From Pseudopyrenochaeta lycopersici (taxonomy: Eukaryota > Ascomycota > Dothideomycetes > Pleosporales > Pseudopyrenochaetaceae): 64,000 nucleotides of DNA. Below the pieces are notes generated by a model. That model was given only the letters and a program-made list of their open reading frames with translations. It was not told the DNA's origin and searched no databases. Location of the stretch: positions 62,001 through 126,000 of the forward strand of contig NHZP01000052.1 in the NCBI GenBank assembly GCA_003313425.1, written 5' to 3'. A program made the translations under genes and the position numbers. Numbering within the stretch: the stretch's first letter is position 1; each line of letters starts with the position of its first letter. Of the stretch, positions 32,215-44,749 are shown one piece after another.

Positions 32215-34473
32215 TTAAGCCTCAGCGTCTGTGATAAGCTTCGTGATTTTGCCGATAGCGATAGTTTGACCTTGATCTCTGCTCGATCGTTAGTGGCTGA
32301 TATCAGATGGTAGCAAGTTAGGTAGGCTTACCTTAACGTAAATCGTCCTAGCTGTGGGTAGTCCTCAAAGCGTTCCACGCAGATAGATCCAGCAGTACCA
32401 GTGATCTGCAATCGCGCAATAATGCTCATGCCTTTGGTAGCGAAACCTGGCGCTTTCTTGCTCCTGCGTCCAGTACCCTTCTCTAACTTATGCAGTAGAG
32501 CAGTAATGGTGACTTCTTCTTGCGCAGCATGAACGTGCAGCACACAATTGAAGCCAGCTGTCATGATAGACTTGATATCGAGGAGAACAACCTGAGCCTC
32601 GAACTGCGAGACGCAGTGCACGGGCCGCTTTGGCGAACAGAGCACGTATCCAGGAAGGATATCTTCTTCTTCAACGCCTCGAAGACGAATGCGCACTTGA
32701 TCACCACATGCAGCGCCAGGAATTTCTTCTTCCTGCTCTCCAAACAAAGCAGAGATGTGAATCATTTGTCGATTTGGCATCATCAAGTATTTGTTTTCCT
32801 TCTTAATAATACCTATCAAAGTTAGCGAAAATAATCTTATTCTTGCGAAGTGGCCGCTTACCAGATTCGATCTTGCCTTCCACCATGGTTCCCATGTCCT
32901 TGTACTTTGCCGCAATCGGCATCATGAAGGGAGCGTTGAGTTTGCGCTCGAGAGCTTGCATGTTGTCCAGATACTCGAGCAGAGATGGGCCATCATACCA
33001 AGGTGCCAAATTCTTGGGTACTCTCTCTTTGATGCCGGTGAATGTCTGTGCGCTGACAGGCATCATTGCAATGTCTGTTTTTGGGTTATAACCTACACCC
33101 TTCAAAAATTGTACCAGCTTAGACGTGCATTCCTTGAAACGAGCCTCGGACCATTCGACTGTGGGGTCATCCATTTTGTTTACAACAATGACAAGCTTGT
33201 TCACACCCTGCGTCTTGGCCAACATGGCGTGCTCTCGAGTTTGGCCTCCCTTTTCAAAGCCGGTCTCATACTCTCCCTTACGAGCAGAGATGACAAGCAC
33301 GCCGACGTCGGCCTGTGATGCACCACCGATCATGTTCGGGACGTAGGTTTTGTGGCCAGGAGCATCCAGAATGGAGTATCGCCGCTTCTCGGTCTCGAAG
33401 AATCCTCGACCCACTTCAATGGTCTTACCCTGCGCACGTTCTTCTTTGTTCAAATCGAGTGCCCATGAAATGTACCACGTCTCTCGGCCGGCATCTTTGG
33501 CTTCGCGCTTGTACTTGTCGAGTGTCCGCTCATCGACCATGCCAGTCGAGATAAGGATACTTCCACCAAGAGTCGATTTACCTGCATCGACGTGACCAAG
33601 GAAAATGATGTTCACGTGCTCTTTTCCGTATATTTCGGCAAGCGTTGCCTCGTCGATAACTTCATTTTGCTCAGCCTCGACATCTACTGTTTTCGCGGCA
33701 GGTTTGTCTTTTGGTGTTGGGCTATTGCGACCAGATGAGGGCGTTGGTGAAGTCCTCCCAGATGCTGTAGCAGATGTGGTAGGTTCCCCTGTTTTCTCGA
33801 TGGCTTTCGCGGCAGTAACCTTGGCTCCGGCCTCCGGAGCTGTCTTGTCTGCTTTTTCTTTCGCAGCTGAGGGAGCTGCTGCTGGAGTTCCAATGGAAAG
33901 TACCTTGGCTCCCCCAGACTTCTCTACCTTTGGCGCTGTGGTGTCTGCGCCAATAGACAAAACTTTTGCTTTTGGTGCGCTATCGCCACCGATGGACAAG
34001 ACCTTTGCCTTTGGTGCCGCCTCCTTTTTCGGCTCGGCAGGTGTTGAGCTTTCTGCGCCTGTAACATCAGCCTCTCCTCGTTTTGCAATCTTCACAGGTG
34101 CTTGGCGTTGCTGCTGCTGTTGTTGAGGCTGAAAGTTTTGTTGCTGTTGATAGCCGCCGTATTGGCCTTGCTGACCTTGCTGGCCATAATGTGGGTAGCC
34201 TTGCTGCTGCTGTTGTTGCCCGTATTGCGGGTAGCCTTGCTGGTAGCCATACTGTTGTTGGCCCCCGTAGCCTTGGTTGTATCCTCCATATTGTTGGTAC
34301 TGGCCATATCCTTGGTTGTAGCCGCCGTACTGCTGTCCGGGGACAAAGGACTGAGCGCCAGGTGTGAAAGACGCTGCGCCAGGCTGGAAAGTCCCCGCGT
34401 TGGGGTTGTTAAGGTTCAGACCCTGGGCCTGCTGTGAGAGCCGCTCCTCCTCGTCTTCCCAGCTGTCGGCCAT
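32215..34473 (-). CDS. SUP35: Translation termination factor eRF3 (Sup35) with prion-like N terminus
   Basis: Exons 34473-32862, 32812-32332 and 32278-32215 encode 718 residues. The GTPase has G1 GHVDAGKST, G3 DAPGHKTY and G4 NKMD, followed by two EF1A-like beta-barrel domains ending GQTIAIGKITKLI. eRF3 binds eRF1 and GTP to release the nascent chain at stop codons. The N-terminal 130 residues are rich in Gln, Gly and Tyr with repeated GGYNQGYG and QGYPQYGQ units, much like the yeast prion domain. Before them are three overlapping A-x-x-F-x-P-G segments (AGTFQPG, ASFTPG, QSFVPG) reminiscent of PAM2 motifs that bind poly(A)-binding protein. The middle region repeats AKVLSIG three times. The short last exon holds only the final 21 residues. 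Confidence 0.96.
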
Positions 34474-34938
34474 GGTAAAGGGAGTTTGCGATGGAGGGGG
34501 TGTGGGCGTGGATGTGGGTAATTTGAGGACGTTACGGCGGCGGAGGTAGAAGAAGCGTGCTCGTGTAGATATCAGAGGCGGCTAAAGAGTGACTAGCGGG
34601 CTAAGGGGGTAGCCGTTGGGCGTGGTCGGCGAAAAGTGAAGAAATGTGTGCGGGTCGCTGCTGCCCACCTAGGATTTGGCGGGGTCGCTCGCGAGTGGCT
34701 GGTGGGGCTGACTCAAGACATCTCTGCCTAAGATTGGCCAGGATTCCTTGAATCACACGCAAACAAACACTCCAGCACCCTTCAACGCGTTTCACTTCGG
34801 AATCGTTCACCTGAGGCTGCACTTAGTCAGGCTATCTTCGCAAATTGAAACTGCGCCCCAATGCATTCCTTACTTTCTTTTTCGTGAAATCTCAACCCAC
34901 CTACTTAACGCGCAGTCGACATCCAATACGAATGCAAC
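34474..34938. other. Divergent promoter between SUP35 and YRB30
   Basis: 465 bp separate the two start codons. No TATA box is obvious on either side, as expected for constitutive genes. Confidence 0.5.
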
Positions 34939-37276
34939 ATGGACGTCTTACTCGCAAAGGTATGACTGTGCTCTGACTCTGCAAGTTGCCACGGGTGGCT
35001 CTGTATCACTCGGAGATAAGAAAAATATGGTGGCTAATTCCTTGTAGGTGACCCAGCAGGCGATGAGCTATGCCATTCGAAGCGGAATAGCAATCACTAG
35101 CACATATGCGCTCAAGCAATGTGGCCGGCTGATGAAGACGGTGGATGGACGCGAGAAAGAAGAGCTTGCGTCGTTGCAACTTCGGCTCGACTCGAAAATC
35201 AAAATCATCTCGCCAGCTATCGATATGATCGAGCTTATTTCAGCCCGTGGCAACACATCACTCGAGTCAGCCGTTGGGCTCACCAAATCTCTCCGATGGG
35301 ACATCCAAACCCTAGGCAACCGAGTAGAGAAGGCCGTAGCCGAGGAGCAGCTCACCCGAAGGGGCAGTTCCAGGGCGAAGTCGCGAGCTCAGAACGACAT
35401 CGAACTGAAAGTAATTATTTCAGAGATGAAAAAGTTACTCGAGCGCATTGAGGATGCAGTGCCACTTATCAATCTAGCCATAACGACATCTGGTGTGAGC
35501 CTCAACACTACTTTACCCGCTACAGTATCGCCATCACGGTTGCTGCAAGCCAGTACATTTCTAACATCAGGTGATATGCAATACTGCGCTGCAAAGCCTA
35601 GGGCTCAGCAAATTGGGCCAACATTTACCCTATCAATGTATATGCTGTTCTCAGGGCACGCCAATAGACCTCATGGAGAGAGCTTTCGGGAGACCACATG
35701 GAAAGAGGTCATGCACAAGGCCCGCGTAACGCTCCTGAGAGTGCCCCTCGACCATGTGTATCATTACCCGATGCCTTTTGGACAGGATACACAACAAGGA
35801 GAAGAATCAACCTACCGCCATATTCCCTCAGAGAGCACGCTGCAAGAATTTGCTTACCAGTTGCTCATCGTCGAGGATCTAGATGATGGCCGTATGCACG
35901 ATTTTGAGGATGGTGAGCCGCACCCAGAGCCATACGACGGGATCCAGCAAGCTGGTATTCGTGAAGTATTTCCTATTCATGAAATTTCCAAAATCTTCTA
36001 TGCCGATACGGGCAAGATTCTCAATATTGGCACGGACGGCGAAACGAATAACCCGATCTTGTTGCTGAAGCGGGACATCAACGCAGCACCTCCACGCCGA
36101 ATGATGGAGCGAGATGTGGTGGAGACAGGATACGAGTCTGATGACTCGCATACGGTTGATGGTGAGGATATAGATCCTGAGCAGACAGAGCTGGACGCTC
36201 AATTCCGACGAGAATCAACCCCGCATCTTCAAGAAGAGGGTCCGGGGGAACCAGAGCCACCAGCGCATCCCTGGCGGCTCCCACCGACACTCGATCTTGA
36301 ATGGATGGCTTTCGAGGTGTACACAGAAGATCCTTCAACGGACTCTGAGATTGACGAGACCGAAGAGTCCTCTGAGCTGGATGCTTCATCACCTACAACA
36401 GCACAGCCTGTCGTAGAGCGGGAACGCTCAGAGTCACCAGCTTTTCTTTCCCGCCTTTCGAATCTCAACCTTCGTCCGTCAACACCGTCTGGGTCACCAT
36501 CAGCCACGCAGAGCAATCAGCTCATTCCATCTCCTGAGAAGGCGTCAGCGCCAGTACCCCATTACACGCCACAAGCACTGACGACTCTTCCACCAATTAA
36601 AACCTCACTCTCCCTTCTAGAGATGCTCATTCGTCTTACTGCACTTCAGCAATTCCAACAATCCTCTCATCTCGCCATTCCCGACGAGTTTCTCAACTTC
36701 TTCCTATCGGACAGCAGCACAGTAGGTGCAGGGAACGATGCTGATCTACGCCGTCGCGTGCGTAGAGAGGCGCGGATGAGGGTTGGTTTCGATCCTTATG
36801 ACGAGAGTCCGATCAAGCGTCGTGGCGAGGAGTACCTTGAGCACGAATTGCATGATGGTGAAGAAGTATACGAGAGTACTTCACCGGAAAATGGTTTAGA
36901 GTATGATTACGAAGGGTATCCAACTAGTAGAGCCTCGTCGACCTATTCACGCTCACGCTCTGGGACGCCAGCCCGATCACCTACGCTGCCAAACTCGACG
37001 CCAATGTCAGGCAGTCGCTCTAAATCCTCTGCAGACATTCTAAACGGCGCGAGGCCACTAGTAGGCAATGTAGCGTCACCGAGTCCTCTTCTTCGACGAG
37101 CGACGACACAGCCATATCAATACAAGACCTTGAAGCAGCCCAGCTTCCGAGGGCCACCAACAGCACCAAACACATCAAGCTCGCCGCGGCAGGCACAGGC
37201 TGGACCTGGTGCGCAGTCGTTTCGAGGCAGTGTGGCGCCTGATACACCACCCAGTAGTGTCGGAAAACAGGCTTAG
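34939..37276 (+). CDS. YRB30: Ran-GTP-binding protein (Yrb30-like)
   Basis: Exons 34939-34959 and 35048-37276 encode 749 residues. The 21-nt first exon supplies MDVLLAK, and splicing restores MDVLLAKVTQQAMSYAIRSG, the conserved N terminus of the fungal RanGTP-binding family; the frame otherwise lacks an ATG near the conserved start. The N-terminal 340 residues hold the conserved domain (ALKQCGRLMKTV, FREVFPIHEISKIFYADT-like segment). The C-terminal half is acidic, then Ser/Pro-rich and probably disordered. In yeast, Yrb30 binds Ran-GTP and blocks GAP-stimulated hydrolysis, so the protein probably tunes nucleocytoplasmic transport. It is transcribed divergently from SUP35. Confidence 0.88.
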
Positions 37277-37651
37277 TCCCTGTGAAAGGGACAACGACAA
37301 TGCATTCAGCGCATTTCATGTTTTCAACTGACAAGGCACAAGACTGAAACGATCTGAATCTTGTTTGCGAGACAGAGAGAATGAAGATAAATAGAGTTGT
37401 GCATATGCATCAATAAGGTGTTTTGGAAAATGCAACAATCTTTCGACTTAGAGATACCACATCTTGTTTCACAACATAGCATAGCACAGCAAAGCACAGC
37501 ATAGTAAGCGAACATAGCGAGCAGCATCATATTCACATAGAAGCAAAATAGTATTCACTTGACTTGTATGAACATGTCACCGGTCATCATCGCCCATGCG
37601 CCAATACGCCGTGGAAGCTTCATTGTATCTACGAGTCCAAAAATGCTGGCT
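37277..37651. other. Convergent 3' region between YRB30 and the BSD gene
   Basis: No gene was seen. A run of AGCA-containing imperfect short repeats lies at about 37477-37503. Confidence 0.5.
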
Positions 37652-39043
37652 TTACTCCCAATCCTCCTCGTCGCTCTCCTCAACCACGGCCTTCTTCTTC
37701 TCTTGCGGGCTGCCAGGTGCTCGGCTCGGCGCACGGCTGGTTGCCCCACTTACGAGATCATAGCTCGCATCGCTATCAGCTACGCTCTTCTCGTCGTTTG
37801 AGCGACGCGGCTGTGCAGGTTTGAGATGTTCGTCTTCGTCAGGCTTTTCTCCTGTGGGTTTGAGTGTCTTTACTGACGCGGCGAGGGTTGTGGTGGATGT
37901 GTTTGAGGGATGGGATGGGGTGGCGGTGGTGGGTCTTGCGGCGGATTCGTCGTCGGAATCTTCGTCCCAGGCTACTTCTTCGTCGTTGGCCGGTGTTGAT
38001 GCTGTGGATGTCAGTCGGGTTGGTTCTTGAAGTATTACATACGGCGAACATACCCTTGAGCATCTCCCTCCTCCTCTGCTCCTCGCTTTCAATGACGTAT
38101 CTCAAGAAATAATACCGCCCCCAAAAGGACGCATAGTCGACTCTCTCGGGAACGCATTTCTCCATTGCACTCCTTAGCTCCTCATGTTTCTCCAAATCCT
38201 TTGCAATAGCATCCGTCTTCCCATCGATGTCAAACCCTGCCTTCCACTTCTCCCACTCGGGGCTTGCCGGGTCCTTGAGGAAGGAGTCTAGCGTGGAGTG
38301 AATAACGTGTAACTGCGCATCGAAGCGTGTAGCGTGTACGACCTTCTTGCCACTGCTGTCTTTTGATTCAAAAAGCACGTCGCCATTCTTGTCGGCCTCG
38401 GAGCCGGACTCAGGAGGGGCGATGGTGACGGCATCGCGGAGGAAGTTGCGGATATTGGAGCCGAACTTGAGTAGCGCCTCATCGGCTGCGTCTTCTGCCT
38501 TCTCAATGTCCTTTAATCGTTTTGTAGCCTCTGACCTGAAGCGTGAAAGTATCCCCTCGGCTTCTTTGACGATGTCTGCCGGGAGCGACTCAGGGCGGTC
38601 TGGGTGCGCGTCCGGGTCCTCCTTCGCTTTCTCGGCGGGTTTCTCTCTGTCGGCGGAATCATTCTTCGATGTCGAAGCCTCGCCGGCCTGCACGGAGAGG
38701 TTGCGCGCATGGCTTATGAGGTTGGAGACGCCGGCAGTTGCGGTCTTGCTGAGTGGTGCGTATTGCTTGCTTGCATTGTCGTAGTATTGCTCGCCCTGTG
38801 CACCCTTTAGTCGAATTCTGGTGGTCATTCTCAAATGCAGTCTCTTACCTGCTTTTTCACATTCCCCAGGAACCCGCCTAATCGAGCCGCCCAGGGGCTG
38901 CTTGATATAGCCTTGTATGCGTCTTGGATCTCGGTGTTGAAGTTGCTTGTTGTTTGCTGATGGGTGCTGTCTCCACCTGGTTGCTGTTTGGTGGGGTCCT
39001 GGGGATAGCTTTCCTCTTGAATGTGGTCGTAAGCGGAGTCCAT
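37652..39043 (-). CDS. BSD-domain protein
   Basis: Exons 39043-38849, 38804-38054 and 38001-37652 encode 431 residues. The start is ATG 39043; the frame is open a little further but begins with GTG there. The first intron is only 44 bp. The N-terminal half contains [15 protein letters not shown] and an amphipathic helical segment. The BSD domain lies at about residues 220-290, with the conserved FW pair in [17 protein letters not shown]. The C terminus is acidic and Ser-rich and ends [12 protein letters not shown] domains occur in TFIIH subunits and synapse-associated proteins; this is the fungal synapse-associated-protein-like type with a single BSD. The cellular role is unclear. Confidence 0.88.
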
Positions 39044-39523
39044 GATCACGACTTATCAGGTGAAGAGGACGTGTAGGTGGTGTTGTGGGAGCTAAGGAAG
39101 TTGACGGTCGTGAGACAGCTCGGGTGCATCAAGGGTCCAATGCCAATGCGGGGACTTGCTGCACGCAACCAGGCGCTTTGACGCAAAGGTATGGCTAATG
39201 TTACACACAACTTCCGCATGCCACGTTCAAAGTACATCACTATGTGCATTTTTGGTTATTCAAAATTTACCCTCTATTTATGTTCCTCTCACGGTTGGCT
39301 GTTTCGGTTAGGCTTCGACAGGTGCCTAGCATCATCCTCCGTCTGTTCTTCACTGCGATCCTTGTGCGGCACCGGAGGGTTTGCCCATACGCTGCCTACA
39401 CGAGCAATGAATTGCCTCAAATGTGCATGCGCTGAGGGCTGCGTCAATAGCAAGCTACCCCATGCTCACGATTGAGAGGCTATTTCACTGTCGAAGTGTG
39501 AGATCAAAGATCGCCTTCGCCTT
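39044..39523. other. Promoter of the BSD gene and 3' flank of TSR2
   Basis: No coding sequence was recognised. Confidence 0.5.
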
Positions 39524-40156
39524 TCATCTCTTCTTCTTGCCGGCCACCTTCGTAAAACCATCCTCATCCACTTCAGGCTCAGGTTTTTGCTTCGGCTTCG
39601 CAGGCACAAGTGCAGGTGCATCATCCATTTCAACATCCTCATCTTCGTCACTCTCCTCATCCACGCTGTCCCACTCCGCGTCCTGATTGCTCTCCCGCAC
39701 ATTGACGCTCCCCGTCGCAACTTCCTTCCCCTTTCTCTCTTCCCACTTCTTCTGCAATTTATCCACCATGCTGGTATTGCCCTCTCCAATCTCTTTCCGT
39801 ATCGCCATAATCTCCTTCGCGACGTTCACTTCGGTTTCGTCTTCTAGGCGCACGCCGAACTCGTCTTCAAGGACCTGTAGCAGCATGACTTCCACATCTT
39901 CAGAGTCGGTTGACGGTTCCGAGGCGAAAAGGTCGGAAATTTGGCCTGCAAGCCAGTCACGCTTGTCTGAGGAGTCTGGGCCGCCCCATTGATTTTGCAC
40001 TGCGACGGTCAGGTCGGCCCAATTGAAGAGCGCGTGCCAAATTCCGAGGTCGAATTTTGCCTGGAGATGCTCTTGAGCTCATTGTTAGATACTACTCGTG
40101 AAATACAATCTTGAATACGCACCTGGAATTGCTGCGAAAGCTGTAGGTGCAGACAT
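39524..40156 (-). CDS. TSR2: Pre-rRNA-processing protein Tsr2
   Basis: Exons 40156-40123 and 40071-39524 encode 193 residues. The short first exon gives MSAPTAFAAIP; the splice joins it to EHLQAKFDLGIWHALFNW. The family-defining WGG motif is in VQNQWGGPDSSDKRDWL. The acidic C-terminal region (about 120-160) and basic end (VAGKKKR) match the usual layout. Tsr2 is the chaperone of ribosomal protein eS26 (Rps26) and is needed for 20S pre-rRNA maturation in the 40S subunit. Length is normal. Confidence 0.94.
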
Positions 40157-41796
40157 TTTGAATTCTTCTTGAGTTGTTGAACCGACGACCATTTGCGTCA
40201 CAAAAAGTTCGCTTTGTGTGTTATCGATAACAGCCCCCACTACCATCCGCACGTGACTTCGTGAAGTCGCGGTATTTTCATCCTTGTCCGATGTGCTATG
40301 CTTGGCAAGTTTACAAAGGTCACGCTCTTGGTGAAACGCCATCCCTTCCCAAGTGACCAGGGCTACCAAGCTGTACATCAAGTGTAATTGCTAGAGAGAA
40401 GTTGTAGCCTTGTGCTCTCCATTCTCAGAACGCACAATTCGCTGCGCACTCAGACGCGCAGATGTCTACGCATTTCTAGGTATTCAAAAGTTATACTTTG
40501 ACAGCAATCAACAGGTAGCGGACGGCTAAATGGGCGACGCCACCTCCTCACCCAAACAAGCAACGCTGGCCTTGAAGAAGGAACACTGCTCAGTTCCGAG
40601 GGCTAGAGGTCAGCCAATTGTCCTCACTGACGGTTACTCTACGGCCACGAAGACTATGTCTCGGCCGAAGCGCATAGACAGCATCTCGATAAGATAAGGA
40701 ATCTCACCAGAGGGTTTCATAGAATCCGACGCATCAGTCACCCACATCTTGTCAGGGATCAAGAACCTGGTGCAATTGGCATTGCTACACTGGATAGCCT
40801 TCACAATTCGACGCTTCCTTTCAATAGCAACTATTTGCCTGTAGATCCTGAGCTAGAGCTAAGCTGCATCCTCGGACTTTAGCCTGACATCATTTAGCAC
40901 AGCATTGACGCATCAATTCCAGTTTCACCCTCGGAAACCACTTTGCTTGATTTTGGCATCTCAACGATGCGAGCATACGACTGCCTCAAAACAAGCTCAC
41001 ACTTCAATTCTCTGTAATGGCCGTGGCGGACCAATATAGCGTCATATACTCGTGATGATCATCAGCGGCTCTTGCGTAGTTCAACAGTAGTCATTCAGGG
41101 TCCACCCGTCGAAGCGGCTTCAACCTTGTTGAGCGGCAGGTACATGACATGTGCTAGAGGCGACCCTCTCCACGGAGCCCAACCATATCATCTTTTATCA
41201 GATCGGACGGAATCATGAACCAATGGTTCTGTATCGATCCAAGCTATCTCTAGATCATGGACCGAACTGTGGCTGTGCCTGAAATTGCGAATCCAGCAAG
41301 CTTTCCTCGGGGTTGCAATTGCAACCTCGAACGAGCAGGTAGAAGCCAGAAGTGGAAAAGCATTTCTGCATAGATCGTGGCGCAGCGATCGAATGTAATT
41401 TCCGGTTGTAGATCGTGGTTGTTGGTCGGGTAGGTGGTCAAGCCATGACGTCAGGAACCATTGGGAGAACGCCATATCCTTGCAACGTGGAGGGATGTGA
41501 CGTCGGATCACCGTTCTCCAGATTTTTCACGCGATCCTGGCGCGAATCTAGACCTGCTCCTATAGCTTAAATTTCTTTTATAAATGTTCTTGGACCCTGA
41601 TCCTCTGAGGCTGCATCTTAATAATTTTATGACATCTGATCTACTTCACGCTTATTGTGGACCGACTCCTCTCCACTTAGACGCCCGACCCCGCCTCAGA
41701 GCTCCCACCTCAGGCTTCATCCCCTTTTCTCATCCCCACATTCGAAACACACAACATAACCTATAATACTTCAATTCAGTCGCACACACCGCCGAC
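40157..41796. other. 1.6-kb divergent intergenic region
   Basis: It lies between the starts of TSR2 and SLM1. No open frame with a domain was found. Two CRE-like sites are near the SLM1 side; a CT-rich leader precedes the SLM1 ATG. Confidence 0.5.
41446..41505 (+). promoter_or_regulatory. Pair of CRE-type sites upstream of SLM1
   Basis: A perfect palindrome TGACGTCA lies at 41446-41453 and a near copy TGACGTCG at 41498-41505, about 290-350 bp before the start codon. Both match the recognition sequence of ATF/CREB-type bZIP stress factors. Confidence 0.45.
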
Positions 41797-43454
41797 ATGT
41801 CCGTGCCAACTTCTGCTACGAGTGAGGTGCCATCGCGCAGTCTCACGAACAGGTCTGGAGAAGACGATACTGCTGTTCCCGGAGAAGATACCTCAGAGGT
41901 CACCAAGCTCTTTGCAGAACGTTTGCAAGCTTACAAGCACGCCGTTGCCTACATTGAGGATTACGTCACGGCGACGGAGAAGACGCACCATGCACATGGT
42001 AAGGAGTATGAGAGGGTGCTGAAGGTGAGTTTACGTCGGAAAGTGTCAAGCTGGGAGATTTGCTAATATGATACAGACTGTCAAAGACCCACTGAAGGAA
42101 GGTCATCATTTTGATCAGTCACTCGGGGGTATTGCGGGCTTGTTCGAGAACATCCGATCCAACACCCAGGTTCGTCCGTCTAAATCAATATTAGTTGTCT
42201 CTCTGATAGATTACGCAGGGAATCTCCAATCAGCACTATGAGACGGAAAAGCAGCTTAAAGGAATCATTCTCCCCATCTTCGATCGCCTACACACAGAAA
42301 TCAAGAACAAGAGCAAGGAACTTACCAAGGGCGCTGGCAAGGGAAGCAAGCTTGTCGACAAGGCACGGGCGCAGACTCAAAAGCAGATTGAGCTACTCGG
42401 CCAATATACCGCCACTTTCGACTCGCACGCCGGTAACTTGAAGGCCACGGATGATCCGTACATTCTTCAGCGTGGTGTCATGCATCGGCTGAACAAGCAG
42501 GTCCAAGAGGAGAACAACAACAGACAAGACCTCATCAGCGTGCAGAACTCATTTGCCCAGTTTGAAGCTCACATCATTCAAACTGTACAACACGGGTTGG
42601 CTCAATTCTTGCAAGTTGTCACTACACAGGCCGAGCATACTAAGTCTGCATATGGCGACATGATTGGCACCTCGCAGCGCATCCCTCCCGACTTTGAGTG
42701 GAACGGCTTCATCCAGCGCAACAACACCGTCCTGATCGATCCCTCGGCACCAGCACGAACCGTCTCTCAAATTTCTTTCCCCAACCAGAACCACCGCTCT
42801 ACTCAGCCGCTCATTTCTGGCTCGCTCGAGCGAAAGGGCAAGATCATGCGCTCATACGACACAAACTACTACGTCGTTACACCTTCCAAGTTCCTGCACG
42901 AGTTCAAGACGGACGACGACTTCGCCAAGGATCCCGTTCCCGAATTGTCCCTCTACTTGCCTGACTGCATGACTGGAGCTGTAAACGGTGCCAAGTTCAA
43001 TGTCAAGGGCAAAGATGTGTCAAAGGGCAAGCTTGGCGGCGCCTTCTCTATGAGCCACGAACTCCAGTTTAAGGCACACACCCCACAAGCTGCTGCGCAG
43101 TGGTGGGAGATTATCCGCCAGGCTGCTGGCACAGTCACCGCTGATGTTCCAGAGGCAAGCGTGCCTACCAGCCCTGTCACCGGGAACAACAGCCCTGGTG
43201 CAGCGCAGCCTCTGGTCGCAGATGAGAAGCAACCCGCTCCGCTGCAGACACAGGGTCTCCAGAATACTGGCACGGCTACCCAAGACCACGCCACGCCCGG
43301 AAGTGCTGCGCCAGGTAGCGCTGCACCAGTCAGTGCCGCTGCCCCTGGTAGTGCTGTCGCTCCTGGTAGTGCAGTCAGCCCTGTCAGCCCTCTCGCACCT
43401 GGAAGTGCCACTGCACCGGGTAGTGCCGTTCCTGGAGAGCCTGGGAAGTACTAA
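41797..43454 (+). CDS. SLM1: PH-domain protein Slm1-like, TORC2 effector at the plasma membrane
   Basis: Exons 41797-42024, 42077-42169 and 42219-43454 encode 518 residues. The N-terminal helical region (about 35-280) with FAERLQAYKHAVAYIEDYV and the long EQHYE-to-VQHGLAQF segment corresponds to the F-BAR-like domain of Slm proteins. A PH domain follows at about 330-430 (SGSLERKGKIMRSYDTNYYVV, ending WWEIIRQ), which in yeast binds PI(4,5)P2. The last 90 residues are low complexity with repeated APGSA units. Yeast Slm1/Slm2 are substrates of TORC2 and calcineurin, linking membrane stress to actin and eisosomes. Orthology to one yeast paralogue rather than the other cannot be assigned. Confidence 0.9.
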
Positions 43455-43646
43455 TTAGGCCCGGAACAAGGACGACGGGGAATTTTCGAGATTATTGTCT
43501 CAAAAGTTGAATCCCTTTATATCCCAGTGATATACACGCCATATAGCGTTTTTTTCTCTACCCTAATACTTTTGATAATAGGATGATACCATGATATAAA
43601 GTTCTACTCCATTGACTAGGCTAGGCAATACAATGAATATTATTGT

Positions 43647-44749
43647 TTAATCCCACATTTGCCTTACGTTTAAATTTACCCTTTTCCCTACCATCCAGTC
43701 CTTCCATGCCTCGTACTCTCCTTGTCCGTCCGCAGAGCCTGGCCATTCTTTTAGATAGTCAGGACAGGTTGCGGGCACAATCTGCGGAACACCATGCCAG
43801 GCGAAGCGCGACGGCCCACTCATGTACACGGCGCTTCCAGACCGCAGACGCAGCGTTAATGCGCTGTCATCCGTGGAAATCACGAAAATTGCGTCGCAGC
43901 CTAGACTGATACTGATCAAGCCTGTGGAGCTCGTCTCTGCGACATCGCGGTGTACACTCAGTGTGTCGCCTGGCGAGTAGAGGTTCACGATTGCGGCTTC
44001 GGCTTTTGTGTTGGTGAAAATACTTTCTAGCAGACCCTTGATGTCTGGTGGGAAAGCAGGGGGAGGGACATCCGGGTAGCGTTTCTGCGTCCAATCGTAC
44101 TGCCCACCCAGTGTCGTCCAGCGCATCTTCTTGCCGAGGAGTTGCGAGATGGTGAGGGGTTTGTGGACGGAGGGGTCAAGCGGCGTGGCCACGGTTGCGG
44201 GTGAGGTTGGGGGCAGGGAGAAGAAGGATGTCTGTGAGGGTGGGTAGGAGATGGTGTAGTGGGTGTGGATGTTTGTCAGGTGGGCGGGGTTGGAGAGATG
44301 GCGGTGCAGGAGGCGGGATAGGAGGATGGATTGGATTTCTGGTGGCAGTAGGGAGGGGATGATGTGGAGACCTACCTTTGGTCAGGACTGGATGGTTGAG
44401 GAGCAGTGAGGTGGAGGGCTTAGATATTGGGTGAAAATAATGTACAAGAGTATAGAAAGAGGCTCGCTTTACCTGGCATGCCGTTGTGTTCATAGACAGG
44501 TATTGATTCTGGAACAATCACGTCTTCAAGATTTGCGTCTGGAGTAGCAAACGAGAGAAATGAAGCGGTCAAGTCTTCGCCTTTCAACGTCTTGACAACG
44601 CGAACCTCGCTACTCGATGTAGATGCATCGTCTGACAAATCTATGATTTCTTGGTCCTGGTCTAACTCTTTCAATTTCATCTTCTGGTACTTCTTGTACA
44701 CACTGCGTATGCCATCAGGCGGCCGCTGGTGGGGGTCCAGATACTGCAT
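43647..44749 (-). CDS. AlkB-family dioxygenase, ALKBH1-type
   Basis: Exons 44749-44473 and 44371-43647 encode 333 residues. The first in-frame ATG is 44749; the open frame above it starts with TTG. The Fe(II)/2-oxoglutarate site is visible: H-x-D in LSVHRDVAE, the second His in FAWHGVPQI and the 2OG-binding Arg in RVNLNVRQMW. GQYDWTQKRYP is the substrate-lid segment typical of ALKBH1-like proteins. Family members demethylate nucleic acids, including tRNA. The 101-bp intron ends at an AG that gives PGLHIIPSLL, a better join than an AG four bases upstream, which breaks the frame. The gene is transcribed divergently from CDK1. Confidence 0.9.

Noticed and set aside
34102..34437. Leucine-rich plus-strand open frame opposite the Sup35 N terminus
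   Set aside because: It is the antisense of the Gln/Gly repeat region and has no independent support.
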